Positions 24,901 through 32,068 are shown, counted from the first letter of the stretch. The stretch is DNA of 36,243 nt from Candidatus Poseidonia alphae (GCA_002505405.1 DAVD01000044.1:1-36243); one strand, 5' to 3'. Numbers and translations: made by a program. Notes: generated by a model not told the origin, from the sequence alone.

Positions 24901-27728
24901 GACATGATGGGAACGTGCGGGCGACCCTCGAGAATTTGCATGGCAAACATGGTCAGGGCACGCTTTGGTCCAACTTCCAAAAAGACACGTCCTCCCGCAT
25001 CATACATGGTTTCAATTTGCTTGGTCCATTCAACTGAGGAAGCCATTTGAGGAGCGAGTTGATTCAAGATCCCCGCCTTGGAATCATCTCCGTCCATTGG
25101 ATAGAAGGCCCCGTCTACATTGGCCGTAATCGGAATGCTCGGCCACCGTATTTCCAACCCCTCTAAGAAACGGCGTAGGGGTTCGTTTGCAGGAGCGACA
25201 ATTCGCGAATGGAAGGCGTGGGATGTTGCGAGTTCGACGCTGTTGAACCCCTTGGCCTCGAAAGCAGCCATAGCGGCCCGAACGGGTTCCGTTTCTCCCG
25301 CAATCACGGTCATTTTTGGTGAATTCTTGTTCGCAGCAATGACGTAACCGTCCGTCGCTTCAAGGATTGTTGCAACCTCTTCATAGGGCGCTGTTACACT
25401 GGCCATGAGGCCTTTGTCATCAATTTCAACCGAGCCCATTTCAGTACCACGAGCTGCAGCAGCCCTCAGAGCACCGTCCATATCGAGAATTCCTGAAGAC
25501 ATCAAGGCAGCATATTCGCCCAGCGAATGGCCTGCTACCATGTCGGGGTGGTGTCCAAAGGCGTTCAGAGTACGTTCGATGGCCAGGTCTGCGGTAAGCA
25601 TTGCCGGCTGAGTGTATTCTGTTTGCTTGAGTTTATGTTCTGCTTCAATCCGTTCTTCACCAGTCAGTGCATCTCTTAGGACAAAGCTGGAAAGCGTCTC
25701 TCCATCCAAGACGTCCACCATCGTGATATCGGCTTGTTCCCAAACCAATGCAGCAGGAGAAAAACGTTTGACGAGGTCATTGGTCATACCAACGTACTGA
25801 CTGCCCTGTCCTGGGTACATGTGAGCAACCTTAGCTTCAGCAGGTAGCGATGGTTCTGAACTGATGAGGACACCTTGAGATTGGAGAAAGCCCCACTTTT
25901 CAGGATCGTCCATGGCTTTGAGAGCCAACCCTAGGCGCTTGTCAAATTCTGCCCATGATGTGGCGATGACCGCCATTCGGACGCCGCCCTGTGGGTCGTA
26001 GGATTGACTTGCCGCCTGAAGGGCTTCAGAAAGTCTTCGACCACGCGGGTCTTCGTCAAAACGTGCTCCTGTGAATTCCAATGCCCCGAGAGCACCTTTC
26101 AATCCATCAATGTGGTTTGATGAAAGAAGAAGAAGCCCTCCCTCAATGGCTTTCAATTCATTGTGGTTCATTGATGGCGTTGCGGTTGCATCAAGGATTG
26201 AAGGGGCCATGCTCTTTGGTGAAGTTTGGGAATATGCGCTCCATCGAGCCTCCCATTCTGAGGCGAGTGGACGGTGTACATCTGGCTCGTACCCTTCTAG
26301 AGCGATATGGAAGTTGGTCCCACCAAACCCGAAGGCTGACACCCCTGCACGGCGGGGGTTGTCGGTTGGGCGGGGCCATTCAAGCGCCTCGGTAGGAACG
26401 AAGAAGGGGATATTGGACCAATCCACGGTTGGATTTGGAGTTTCGAAATTCGCACTCGGCGGAATGGTGCGATGGTGGAGAGCCATGACCGTTTTCATGA
26501 TGCCTGCAATCCCTGCCGCTGCCTTGAGGTGGCCGATTTGCGATTTGATCGAACCGACTGCAACCTTGCCAGTTCCACCAAGACCCGTCCACAAACGGGA
26601 CAGTGTAGACAATTCTGTAGCATCGCCCACCTTCGTAGAGGTCCCGTGGGCCTCAACCAATTCAACAGAAGAAGCAGGATAACCTGCTTGATTGTAGGCT
26701 CGTGCGATGGCTTGTATTTGACCGCGTTGACTTGGAGCAGTGATCCCTTTTCCGCGCCCATCCGAAGAGCCCCCTATACCCCTGATCACACTGTAAATCT
26801 CATCACCCGATTCGATGGCGTCGCTCAATCGCTTGAGAACCAACACCCCGGCACCCTCTCCCATGACAAATCCATTAGCACGGGCGTCGAAAGGAGAAGA
26901 ATGGGTGGGGGACAGGGCCCCAATGGCGGAAAATTTAGCAAACGTTGCTGGGTCCATTGTTCGGTCCGTTGCACCGGCAAGCATCACGTCAACTTGACGG
27001 GTTTGAAGCAACCTGCATGCATCCAAAACAGCAGCCATGGATGATGCGCAGGCAGCATCCATTGCATGATTCGGCCCTTGCAGGTCAAGGAGATTGGCAA
27101 CCCTTCCTGAAACGACGTTCGCGAGTTCTCCAGGCATGGTGTCTTCGTCAACACGCGGTGTTCCTTCGTTGATGTTAGCGACAAAGGATTCAGCATTTCC
27201 CGCTGGCATTCCATGAGAAATTGCAGTTTCTTTGGTGTGATTTGACCAAACACGAATGTTGGAAAGGTTTCGGTTCTCGCCGCCCAACGCATTGGCAAAT
27301 ACGACTCCGGTTTTGGTTCGGTCAATGTCCTTCACTTCACCGTCGTATCCGGCGTGCTCAATCGCATCGGCCGCAACGGAAACCGCCCACAACTGACACG
27401 GGTCAATTTGGGGGAGTGTGCCTGGCGGCTGACGCCATCGGCGCCAATCAAACGCATCGCCTTTGACGAGAGCGCCTATTTTCGAGTAGGTGAATCCCTC
27501 AGTGTGTTGTCCAGGGCCTCCTTCTTTCCAAAAATGGTCCGTTGGACCTGGCCATCTCCCTTCAGGAAGAGGTGCGATGCTGATTTTTTTCTCAATGATG
27601 TTCTGCCAGAAGGCATCGATGCTCGGAGCATCGGGCATCAAGGCCCCCACACCTACGACGGCAATCGGTTCGAATGGACCCTGTTCGAGCCCTTCGCATG
27701 GTTTGCCGTCTTGAGTGGTAATGGTCAT
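18945..27728 (-). CDS. Giant type I fatty-acid/polyketide synthase (KS-AT-KS-ACPx3-KR-DH)
   Basis: A 2927-residue iterative-type synthase that resembles bacterial PfaA-like enzymes. Domains in order are: KS1 (about 20-480; C227 in DAACASS, H361 in EAHGTST, H400 in IGHLKAA); malonyl-type AT (about 635-945; S735 in GHSLGEYA, H840 in HAFHS); a degenerate ACP-like stretch (about 1030-1110); KS2 (about 1150-1625; C1361 in LACASA, H1509, H1549); three ACPs (LGIDTVKQAEIM, with Thr at 1751, 1867 and 1983); KR (NADPH loop SGGGSGVT near 2307; S2487, Y2500, N2504); and a double-hotdog DH (H2636 in DHPFLTDH). No enoyl reductase or thioesterase is seen. ATG 27728 follows AAGGTGA and lies 10 bases after fabI; GTG 27737 is the alternative. 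Lipid synthesis in a host with archaeal lipids is the puzzle. Confidence 0.93.
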   Translation of the reverse strand: MTITTQDGKPCEGLEQGPFEPIAVVGVGALMPDAPSIDAFWQNIIEKKISIAPLPEGRWPGPTDHFWKEGGPGQHTEGFTYSKIGALVKGDAFDWRRWRQPPGTLPQIDPCQLWAVSVAADAIEHAGYDGEVKDIDRTKTGVVFANALGGENRNLSNIRVWSNHTKETAISHGMPAGNAESFVANINEGTPRVDEDTMPGELANVVSGRVANLLDLQGPNHAMDAACASSMAAVLDACRLLQTRQVDVMLAGATDRTMDPATFAKFSAIGALSPTHSSPFDARANGFVMGEGAGVLVLKRLSDAIESGDEIYSVIRGIGGSSDGRGKGITAPSQRGQIQAIARAYNQAGYPASSVELVEAHGTSTKVGDATELSTLSRLWTGLGGTGKVAVGSIKSQIGHLKAAAGIAGIMKTVMALHHRTIPPSANFETPNPTVDWSNIPFFVPTEALEWPRPTDNPRRAGVSAFGFGGTNFHIALEGYEPDVHRPLASEWEARWSAYSQTSPKSMAPSILDATATPSMNHNELKAIEGGLLLLSSNHIDGLKGALGALEFTGARFDEDPRGRRLSEALQAASQSYDPQGGVRMAVIATSWAEFDKRLGLALKAMDDPEKWGFLQSQGVLISSEPSLPAEAKVAHMYPGQGSQYVGMTNDLVKRFSPAALVWEQADITMVDVLDGETLSSFVLRDALTGEERIEAEHKLKQTEYTQPAMLTADLAIERTLNAFGHHPDMVAGHSLGEYAALMSSGILDMDGALRAAAARGTEMGSVEIDDKGLMASVTAPYEEVATILEATDGYVIAANKNSPKMTVIAGETEPVRAAMAAFEAKGFNSVELATSHAFHSRIVAPANEPLRRFLEGLEIRWPSIPITANVDGAFYPMDGDDSKAGILNQLAPQMASSVEWTKQIETMYDAGGRVFLEVGPKRALTMFAMQILEGRPHVPIMSNHPKQGGIATFLTALGALALAGRPPQWPDSNSEMLSEAFRAGPIEAHQEGAIGSGPSSADLESLRLRARPLPNGGASTSAPRPSMVQQPAMDSDFALERAIRAYVGDRIGTFSNYPASFCHGHVMLREGLGLSETSIQQVISTLAAEAETDGEYNASLAQTAGDLARWVRKPPSSWTPMSSVTAPAQLQQQNIQTVSALQTRSGSSRDVDPFVITGVSLGLPGMDRVFSEDTFEKLVRGETCISEVSDEYKQRLLDKNIVRLIKGRDGSVNMDQATVFGDIPQLAGLKGAFDLSEEFGIDPKAVLAWDISTQLSVAAGLLALRDAGIPLTPVEQVGKGGLRLIRNWQVPQIQRERTGIVFSSCFPGLQMASKHAKTNGDDGEGRFDRRYLFQALNMGHSQFAQYTGIRGPNTTINLACASATAAFGVAEDWLENDRVDRVVIISADDVTGDDLWEWIAGGFAASGAAATNNVVEETALPFDRRRNGLILGMGAAAFVVERHSEAKQRGVQPIAEFLGSTTANSAYHGTRLDVEHVGQIVNGFITSMEQRWNIDRHEIAPKTVFFSHETYTPARGGSAQSEVKALRQTFGDSTNKLVIANTKGFTGHPMAVGIEDASMFYGMLTGRIPPIANHKERDPELGQLNLSTGGDYPELRYGLRFAAGFGSQIALSLVRRWPIEGERINGAVLLAWARDLAGTDDVVLRILQNKLVAYVNGDDNLHGGVQGEPWQPTVDWEGKPSPQPDVAPPVPVHVPAPPVVVPVAQSAPVAVVSDGSTVQTVIDVVVTHTGYPSDFIELDQDLEGELGIDTVKQAEIMADIREKFSLPVDEDFILSDYPTLNHMISYIQQMTGGAVTVASPQTVASPSPVAVKEVLPDIKPATSVVPVVDDASMRDIVVEVVVEHTKYPADFIELDQDLEGELGIDTVKQAEIMADIRERFSLPIDEDFVLSDYPTLNHMMGYIQKMQGGTVSTPEPTPAPVSPVMPAAASEEAVKPVRTPAAAGTNPDIEAVLVEVVVEHTGYPADFIEMDQDLEGELGIDTVKQAEIMGDIRERFTLPVDEDFVLSDHPTLNHFTAYIIKMTGGVSSDIELPQEATVEAVIGHDDHHVVSMGTRRWQVEVEDCNGTPSPLSIDGTVVVTDDGWGIAEAFCQRMDARGLHAVRVGFESRIRDPSVLDEGGRTVYRADPEQPEHLAWVCEQLKATSIGALIHMAPMKIASAQWEEDTTPSSQIALAGHGWFALLKELNNHLSDQKPAVVASVTAMDGRHGNIGERFNSVQCAASGVTKSYAFERPDLRCRAIDLHPDLLFEEVAAAKQIEHDLFELDGDVEVGLDRDGRRWALVAFAEDLVDETQPLTKDDTWLVSGGGSGVTAASVIGVAQASPNSGAHFVLLGRSSLIESTHAWVGWDDAQLAEEKNALRERLIEASENGKVTMVEWNNAWQKFTRSMDVYITIDTIRQSGNTAEYRSVNVMDHEALTSLGEGLGKPITGIVHGAGLEDSKRVTDKSHEIFDRVVRVKIDGWRALLGAVRASGRDYPEFAACFTSVAGRFGNGGQTDYAAANSVLDAEMSRLTASSSCRAVAIGWTGWRDVGMATRGSIEAVFEAAGIETLSVEDGVNIFVDEALRGGKRRVLGCGSLGLMDRFDSFREAPLKLPPGMAATIADPARFPFIDKVLNLEEGSGMTTQCTLSVEDHPFLTDHAIDGVPYHPGVMALEMFAQSSLLLRPSTCLAGFEDVSFGLPVKLMKGPMTVRVVAQLDRQDDDMTWIKCSLVSDLTNSKGEVFGEREHHVATVRLVEKCEDLCPFLQREVDELPGIGIPPAGELIQNPAFIYMRYFHGARFQSHGGVLQGVGDEETPGIDGLALMRHQLPLTDQFSIEADGESVLLESLPMLIEAGFQNAGLVAMESKGFSSLPVGIGWSTMLRVPENDETLRLRSIQTSSDDDGVTVHDVVIVGDDDAPVLAMKGLRLKAMAPVADEQKFEFNR
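21640..22600 (-). repeat. Three tandem acyl-carrier-protein modules, exact 348-base period
   Basis: The three carrier modules of the giant synthase are near-identical in the core (DLEGELGIDTVKQAEIM followed by DIRE/KF). Their attachment-site codons lie at 22476-22478, 22128-22130 and 21780-21782, exactly 348 bases apart each time. Linkers are Pro/Ala/Val-rich and more variable. Equal spacing and strong similarity point to tandem duplication. Multiple ACPs in series are typical of PUFA synthases, where they raise output. Confidence 0.9.
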
Positions 27729-27738
27729 GTTGTTCACC

Positions 27739-28530
27739 TTAGTTCATGATGCTCTCCGGCACCATCGTAATTGAGTAACCAGCATCAACGTAAATGCACT
27801 GCCCCGTAACTCCAGAAGAAAGCGGACTTGAGAGCCACAATGTTGCTCCTGCAACATCCTGTTGACTTACGTTCCTTCGAAGAGGAGCATTGGCTTCGAC
27901 GTGGTCTAAGATTCGGTCAAAGCCAGGAATACCCCCTGCCGCAATCGTTCGTATGGGTCCGGAAGATATGGCATTCACTCGGTGACCTTCTGGGCCGAGG
28001 TGGCATGCCAGTTCACGCGTCCAGCATTCCAATGCAGCCTTTGCCATGGACATGATGCCATAATTGGGCACATACCTGTTTGCGGCCGCATACGTCAAGG
28101 TCACCGTTGATGACCCTGGATTCAGATAGGGGAGGGCGTGCTTCAAGCAGCGCTGCAATGAATTAGCAGAAATGGTCATTGCCGTGTTGATGTCTTCTCC
28201 CTCAACAAAGAGAATCGGTCGGTCAAAGCAGGCCCTCGGTGCAAATCCAATGGCGTGAATGAGGATATCTGCCTTCTTGCCGGGGTGGTCTTTAGCAAAT
28301 GCATCAAAAAATTCCTGAGTTGTTGCGTCTGCTTCGACGTCCAGTGGATAGAACCCTCCGATTGATGGAAGTTGGTCCTTTAATTGGAAAATACGGCTCA
28401 TGAATCGCTTCTGGTACCCCAGGTAGAGCGTCACTCCAGCCGCAGCAAGTTGTTGACAAATAGCCCAAGCGATGGAGTCTTCGCTAGCGACACCGAAGAC
28501 AAACGCTGTTTTCCCTTCTAAACTCAGCAT
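27739..28530 (-). CDS. fabI: Enoyl-[acyl-carrier-protein] reductase, FabI type
   Basis: This enzyme reduces trans-2-enoyl-ACP to acyl-ACP with NADH or NADPH, the last step of each fatty-acid elongation cycle. The 263-residue SDR protein has the FabI cofactor motif GVASEDSIAWAI (family consensus GVAN..SIAWAI) and the triad tyrosines Y147 (LTYAAAN) and Y157 with K164 (NYGIMSMAKAALE). It also has the family's RVNAISSGPIRTIAAGGI and the end VTGQCIYVDAGYSI. Length and motifs match bacterial FabI closely, so a transfer from bacteria is likely. It is the first gene of the operon: ATG 28530 follows GGAG, and the synthase that lacks an ER domain starts 10 bases after its stop. Supplying that missing step in trans is a strong inference from context. 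Confidence 0.95.
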   Translation of the reverse strand: MLSLEGKTAFVFGVASEDSIAWAICQQLAAAGVTLYLGYQKRFMSRIFQLKDQLPSIGGFYPLDVEADATTQEFFDAFAKDHPGKKADILIHAIGFAPRACFDRPILFVEGEDINTAMTISANSLQRCLKHALPYLNPGSSTVTLTYAAANRYVPNYGIMSMAKAALECWTRELACHLGPEGHRVNAISSGPIRTIAAGGIPGFDRILDHVEANAPLRRNVSQQDVAGATLWLSSPLSSGVTGQCIYVDAGYSITMVPESIMN

Positions 28531-28551
28531 GAAAACACTCCGTGACGAACA

Positions 28552-28569
28552 GGTGTAGTCCGCTACACC
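28552..28569. promoter_or_regulatory. Inverted repeat upstream of fabI (possible operator)
   Basis: A perfect 7-base inverted repeat, GGTGTAG / CTACACC with a TCCG centre, lies 21 bases before the fabI start codon. Its place in the leader of the fabI-synthase-PPTase operon suits an operator or an RNA hairpin. No regulator is identified, and the symmetry could be chance. Confidence 0.4.
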
Positions 28570-28596
28570 AAGCCTTTGAGTGTTGCCTTTGAAAAC

Positions 28597-28611
28597 GGCG
28601 CTTAGAGCGCC
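28597..28611 (-). terminator. Short GC-rich hairpin between the NEW3-like gene and fabI
   Basis: On the minus strand a 6-base stem GGCGCT/AGCGCC with a 3-base loop is followed by GTTTTC. It lies 42 bases after the stop of the upstream gene. It could end that transcript, or be a second symmetrical site in the fabI leader. The T-run is short, so the call is weak. Confidence 0.35.
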
Positions 28612-28652
28612 AGTTGGTCACCTTTCCGAATGAGCCGAAAGCCCGGGTGCAA

Positions 28653-29744
28653 TTACAGGTCTGCAAAGACATCGTCTAAATCATCGACATCATCCAACAA
28701 GCTGTCAAGATCGTCGTCCAAATCCTCAAAGTCAAATTCGTCTTTAGGTTCTTCTTCATCTGCAACGTCAACGGGTGGAAGGTACATTGGTTGCGAGTCG
28801 GCTCGCTTTCGAAGAGCCTTACTCAGAGCGACGACCAGAACAATACCGAACAGTCCGGCAGCGGCGATCCCACCGTAGAGAACGGCGTCATCCTTGCTGA
28901 ATTCTTCCAAACCTCCGCCGAGGCTTCCAGCCCCAGTGTTTGCTTCAAGTTGAATGCTAAGAGTGGTCTCGCTAAGGGTTGCGTCATCGTCGTTGACGCT
29001 CGAAGCTTGGAGTATGAGTTGGTAGCGAGCGTCTTCAGGGATCTCATTCGGCGAGCGGATGGTGAATTCCCGTGTTTCGGAAAGGGCTCCCTTTTCTACA
29101 GGCAAGGTCAAAGTTGCACCTCCTGGGAACGTGAATCCTGCCTCCTCAAGTTCATCCTGATTCTGGATGATGATACGAATATCGTCGTCACTGTTTCCAT
29201 TGTTTTGGGCTTGGAATGCAATAGGGGTTTCTTCACCAGAATTCATGCTCCTGGTGCTCTTGTCTGCAACGCTTAGGTCAACCATTCCAAAGGCTTCAAT
29301 CCCCAACTCACCCTCAACGGTTGCATTGGAGGAAAGTTGATCCGGCCAATCCAAACTTTGGACGTTTGTTACAACGGCAATCAGTGTGAAATCATACACC
29401 AAGGAAGCCGATGCCCTGCTGTTTCCTGAAAAGGTAACGGTGAACTCTTCTGCGTCCCCCGCCGCCAGTGTAAACGAGTCTTCTTCAAGAGTCATTTCAA
29501 CCTCCACGCCGTCCCATTCTTTGTCAACGGAGATTTGCTCCTCAAACGATGATGGGTTCGTCAAGGTACAGATGATTTGCACCTGAGGGCTGCTGGAAGG
29601 AGGGCGGACATCAATTTTTGGATTTTTATTGTCGCAGTCCATCTCCACTCCGGGTGCCGTTGGAATTTGCGAGGAAGCGGTTAGGGGCAAGCACATGGCC
29701 AACATGAGAACGGCAAAAAGTGTTAACTTTCGTGTCGAATGCAT
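28653..29744 (-). CDS. Secreted, membrane-anchored NEW3/CARDB-like protein with acidic cytosolic tail
   Basis: A 363-residue protein. The signal peptide (MHSTRKLTLFAVLMLAMCLPLTASS) sets the start at ATG 29744; the frame stays open further upstream into the TatD-like gene but would bury the signal peptide. Two Ig-like beta domains follow (about 30-150 and 155-285) with the NEW3/CARDB style of alternating hydrophobic strands, and with FTVTFSGNS and EFTIRSP-type edges. Next are a Gly-rich hinge, a membrane helix (about 292-312), a basic stop-transfer cluster, and a tail of about 45 residues made almost wholly of Asp, Glu, Leu and Phe. I do not recognise a specific function. The acidic tail may bind a cytosolic partner. 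It lies between the TBP/TatD genes and the fabI operon, all on the minus strand. Confidence 0.78.
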   Translation of the reverse strand: MHSTRKLTLFAVLMLAMCLPLTASSQIPTAPGVEMDCDNKNPKIDVRPPSSSPQVQIICTLTNPSSFEEQISVDKEWDGVEVEMTLEEDSFTLAAGDAEEFTVTFSGNSRASASLVYDFTLIAVVTNVQSLDWPDQLSSNATVEGELGIEAFGMVDLSVADKSTRSMNSGEETPIAFQAQNNGNSDDDIRIIIQNQDELEEAGFTFPGGATLTLPVEKGALSETREFTIRSPNEIPEDARYQLILQASSVNDDDATLSETTLSIQLEANTGAGSLGGGLEEFSKDDAVLYGGIAAAGLFGIVLVVALSKALRKRADSQPMYLPPVDVADEEEPKDEFDFEDLDDDLDSLLDDVDDLDDVFADL

Positions 29745-29832
29745 GGTGCACACCGGACAAGGGTAGGCTCTCCCTTTCATGAATGTGATGGATAAACGGT
29801 CCAGAGGATTGTTGTTTTCCCAAGGATTACTT

Positions 29833-30708
29833 TCAGGGGGACTCTGCACCGTAGACTCGCTCTGCTAGTTCCTGGTGTGTGTTCCAAAGAATGTCTTCAG
29901 GAAGCCCTGCCGCAATGAGTTGTTGTGTACGTTTTGGGACTGTTTTTGGACCCAATACCGCTCCTGGCCTTCGTAAATCGTCCATGTAATCCGTTTCAAG
30001 GAAAAAGCCGTGGCTGGCCGCCTCATAGGTACTCATCAACTCCTCCAACGCCCCTTTCCCGATGAGGACACTCGGCGTTAAACCGTGAGTTGAAGATGCG
30101 TCAACATTCGCTGGAGCATAATGCCGTACAAGTTTTACGAGGTCCATCCCTTGCTTTTGCGCACGTTTTGCGAGGTCGGGATAGGTTGCCTCGCTTTCCC
30201 CTTCAACGTGCAACTGCAGAGGCAATCCTTGCTGTGCTGCGAGATGCATGGTTTCGTCCAAGAGTTGATTCGACAGGTCCAAAATCCGCTCCTCAACGGG
30301 CCAATGGGGCCTTCCAACCTCTCCAACCGCATGAGCATCACCTTCTTCGATAAACTCCAACGCCGCATCTATGGAGTGCCGGTAATTGTTGATGGCCTTT
30401 TCTTCCCCAGAGACTTCATCCTCCGTAACCCATCGCTCAAACTGGTGAGCAAAAGCAGCGGGGTGCGGTCCAAGAACAACCCGAACTCCCAATCCTACTT
30501 CACTACGAACCTTAGCAGCCATTCCAATGGTGTCCTGATAAGCAGCACGATGGCCTGCATGTGTTTCGGGAGGGTTGGAGAAATCAGGGCAGTGGACAAG
30601 GACAAGATCGGTGCCTCCAGCACGCTGAAAGTCCCTCGCAGCATCCAAGAATAGACCGTTACGATTGAGATGGAAATGATTGTCCAAGATTGGACCGTCA
30701 TACGTCAT
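29833..30708 (-). CDS. TatD-related metal-dependent TIM-barrel hydrolase (COG1099-like)
   Basis: A 291-residue predicted hydrolase of the amidohydrolase superfamily. Metal ligands are visible as DNHFH (H11, H13), E130 in AVGEVGRPHW, H167 in QLHVEG, a His in VRHYAP and the Asp in FLETDYMDD. The pattern LGPHPAAF and the NHFHLN opening match the archaeal TatD-related group of unknown substrate rather than bacterial TatD DNase. ATG 30708 follows GAGGGAAGG and lies nine bases after the TBP-homologue stop, so these two are co-transcribed. A nuclease or phosphoesterase role is possible from the family only. Confidence 0.85.
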   Translation of the reverse strand: MTYDGPILDNHFHLNRNGLFLDAARDFQRAGGTDLVLVHCPDFSNPPETHAGHRAAYQDTIGMAAKVRSEVGLGVRVVLGPHPAAFAHQFERWVTEDEVSGEEKAINNYRHSIDAALEFIEEGDAHAVGEVGRPHWPVEERILDLSNQLLDETMHLAAQQGLPLQLHVEGESEATYPDLAKRAQKQGMDLVKLVRHYAPANVDASSTHGLTPSVLIGKGALEELMSTYEAASHGFFLETDYMDDLRRPGAVLGPKTVPKRTQQLIAAGLPEDILWNTHQELAERVYGAESP

Positions 30709-30717
30709 GGCCTTCCC

Positions 30718-31260
30718 TCAAATTTGGTCAACAAAATAGCCACGTTCAGTGAACTGATTCTTCCAATAAACAGCAGCCATGGCGACCATATTTGGATGCC
30801 GAGCATCCGTCACAATGCATTTTCCATTCGGCCAGATTTGCACCGTGAGTTTGTGCCGTGTGTCGGTAAGAATGGTACATCCAAGGCGTGCATCGTATTC
30901 GGTTGTCCCGGATGTAAACGAGCCAGCAATGGCTTGGAGGTTGATGGATTGCTCGTACTTGAATGAAGTAACAACGGGGCCCAACTCGGCAACAAGACCA
31001 GCATCGTCCATGCCAAGGCGAAGCAAGAGTTCCTTTGCTGCAGCCCTCGCAGCCTCAACCCGATGGGTTCCGTGAACGACAATTCGTCCTTCGTCGTCAA
31101 TAACAAGAGTTGCTCGAGGTCGGTCCAAGACTTTGATGACCACGCCGCTATTGCGTTGCCCCCCAACCATCTGAACGACTTTTTCTTGGTCGATGGGGAT
31201 TGGACATACGAAACGTACGAGCTGATTTTCCACTCGAACATCGACTGAACCTGATGCCAT
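30718..31260 (-). CDS. Divergent TATA-binding protein homologue
   Basis: A 180-residue protein, the normal length of archaeal TBP, with two tandem TBP-like halves. The first half, with RATLVIDDEGRIVVHGTHRVEAARAAAKELL (residues about 49-80, key motif GRIVVHG), matches the TBP block that reads like ALIFRSGKIVCTGAKSVEDA. The second has IWPNGKCIVTDARHP at the same place. The phenylalanines that kink TATA DNA in ordinary TBP appear to be replaced: QRNSG for QFPG in half one, Ile for Phe in the VID position, and Trp for Phe in the second. It may be a specialised general factor or a regulator. ATG 31260 follows GGAGGAG and comes one base after the upstream stop. Confidence 0.7.
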   Translation of the reverse strand: MASGSVDVRVENQLVRFVCPIPIDQEKVVQMVGGQRNSGVVIKVLDRPRATLVIDDEGRIVVHGTHRVEAARAAAKELLLRLGMDDAGLVAELGPVVTSFKYEQSINLQAIAGSFTSGTTEYDARLGCTILTDTRHKLTVQIWPNGKCIVTDARHPNMVAMAAVYWKNQFTERGYFVDQI

Positions 31261-31261
31261 T

Positions 31262-32068
31262 TCACTCCTCCTCCGACCCTTCGCTGTGAGTCACTGTTGA
31301 TGAAATCTCCTCTTTTTCAGGAAGGTCCTTCAATGCCTCAAGAATCAGCGGTCGTTGAGGCATATGAGCAACGACAAGAAGCACAGCCTCATCCCCATGG
31401 GTTGCACGAAGTGAAGCCAGTGCGCCACGGATTCGCCTGGCGAAACGGACGTCCCTTCGTTTGTTCAGTTCCGAAGTGCTCAACCATTCATTCAAATCCC
31501 ACCATGCAGATGCAAGTACACTGACTGAGGAGAGGTCGTTTGATTGCCCTTTTGGAGGGGGTTGAGCCAAAAAAAGGTTCTCTTTGACCGAACGTTTCCA
31601 TCGTTTTCCGCTTCTGACCATGCCCAGTAATTTCCGCCAATGAGAAACTGCTTTTGCTTGCTGAGTCAGGTAGTCGTTCCAATCTTCATCGTCAGCAAGA
31701 GGTTCAATGAAAAATACATCCCGCTCATGACGATCTGCATTGCGTTGTAACCTTCTCGGTTCAGGATCAGGGAACCGTCCTCCTTGGACATCTTCAAGAG
31801 AGTCTATTCCTTCAAGATACTTTGAGAAAGCACCTCCAGATATGAGACCATAGGTCATGTTAACCCCATACGATTCTGCTTCGTCTTTTTCCTCTTGCAC
31901 CCACATATCGACAACATCAGGGGAATCGAGAATCGCCAAACCATGCCATGTGCCTCGGGGGCGCATGACATTCGGGTAAACCACAGTCGGAAGTGTTCCA
32001 TGAATCACAACCTTGCCCCCTTCAGGGTCGGTCCAGACCTCATCGGCCCAGGTATGCTGGGAGGACAT
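31262..32068 (-). CDS. Unrecognised protein, weak TraB/GumN-like C-terminus
   Basis: A 268-residue soluble protein. I do not recognise it firmly. The N-terminal part has GGKVVIHGTLP, a middle charged region (about 100-180) is rich in Arg/Asp/Trp, and near the C-terminus RDVRFARRIRGALASLR is followed by AVLLVVAHMPQRPLILEAL. That last pattern loosely resembles TraB/GumN-family ends (Arg-rich helix, then a hydrophobic strand with a Val-x-x-His). The tail is acidic. ATG 32068 is chosen because GAGG lies six bases before it; the frame is open to 32095, overlapping the previous stop. It is translationally close to the TBP homologue (one-base gap), so a linked role is likely but unknown. Confidence 0.7.
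   Translation of the reverse strand: MSSQHTWADEVWTDPEGGKVVIHGTLPTVVYPNVMRPRGTWHGLAILDSPDVVDMWVQEEKDEAESYGVNMTYGLISGGAFSKYLEGIDSLEDVQGGRFPDPEPRRLQRNADRHERDVFFIEPLADDEDWNDYLTQQAKAVSHWRKLLGMVRSGKRWKRSVKENLFLAQPPPKGQSNDLSSVSVLASAWWDLNEWLSTSELNKRRDVRFARRIRGALASLRATHGDEAVLLVVAHMPQRPLILEALKDLPEKEEISSTVTHSEGSEEE

Noticed and set aside
18945..27728. Reading the synthase as a standard PUFA synthase subunit (PfaA)
   Set aside because: KS1, the serial ACPs and KR agree, but an active KS2 and a DH are in the same chain, and no PfaB, PfaC or PfaD is nearby. FabI supplies the enoyl reduction.
19299..27749. Many plus-strand open frames opposite the giant synthase
   Set aside because: All lie within a gene with intact catalytic motifs throughout. 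They are shadows of a codon-biased long frame.
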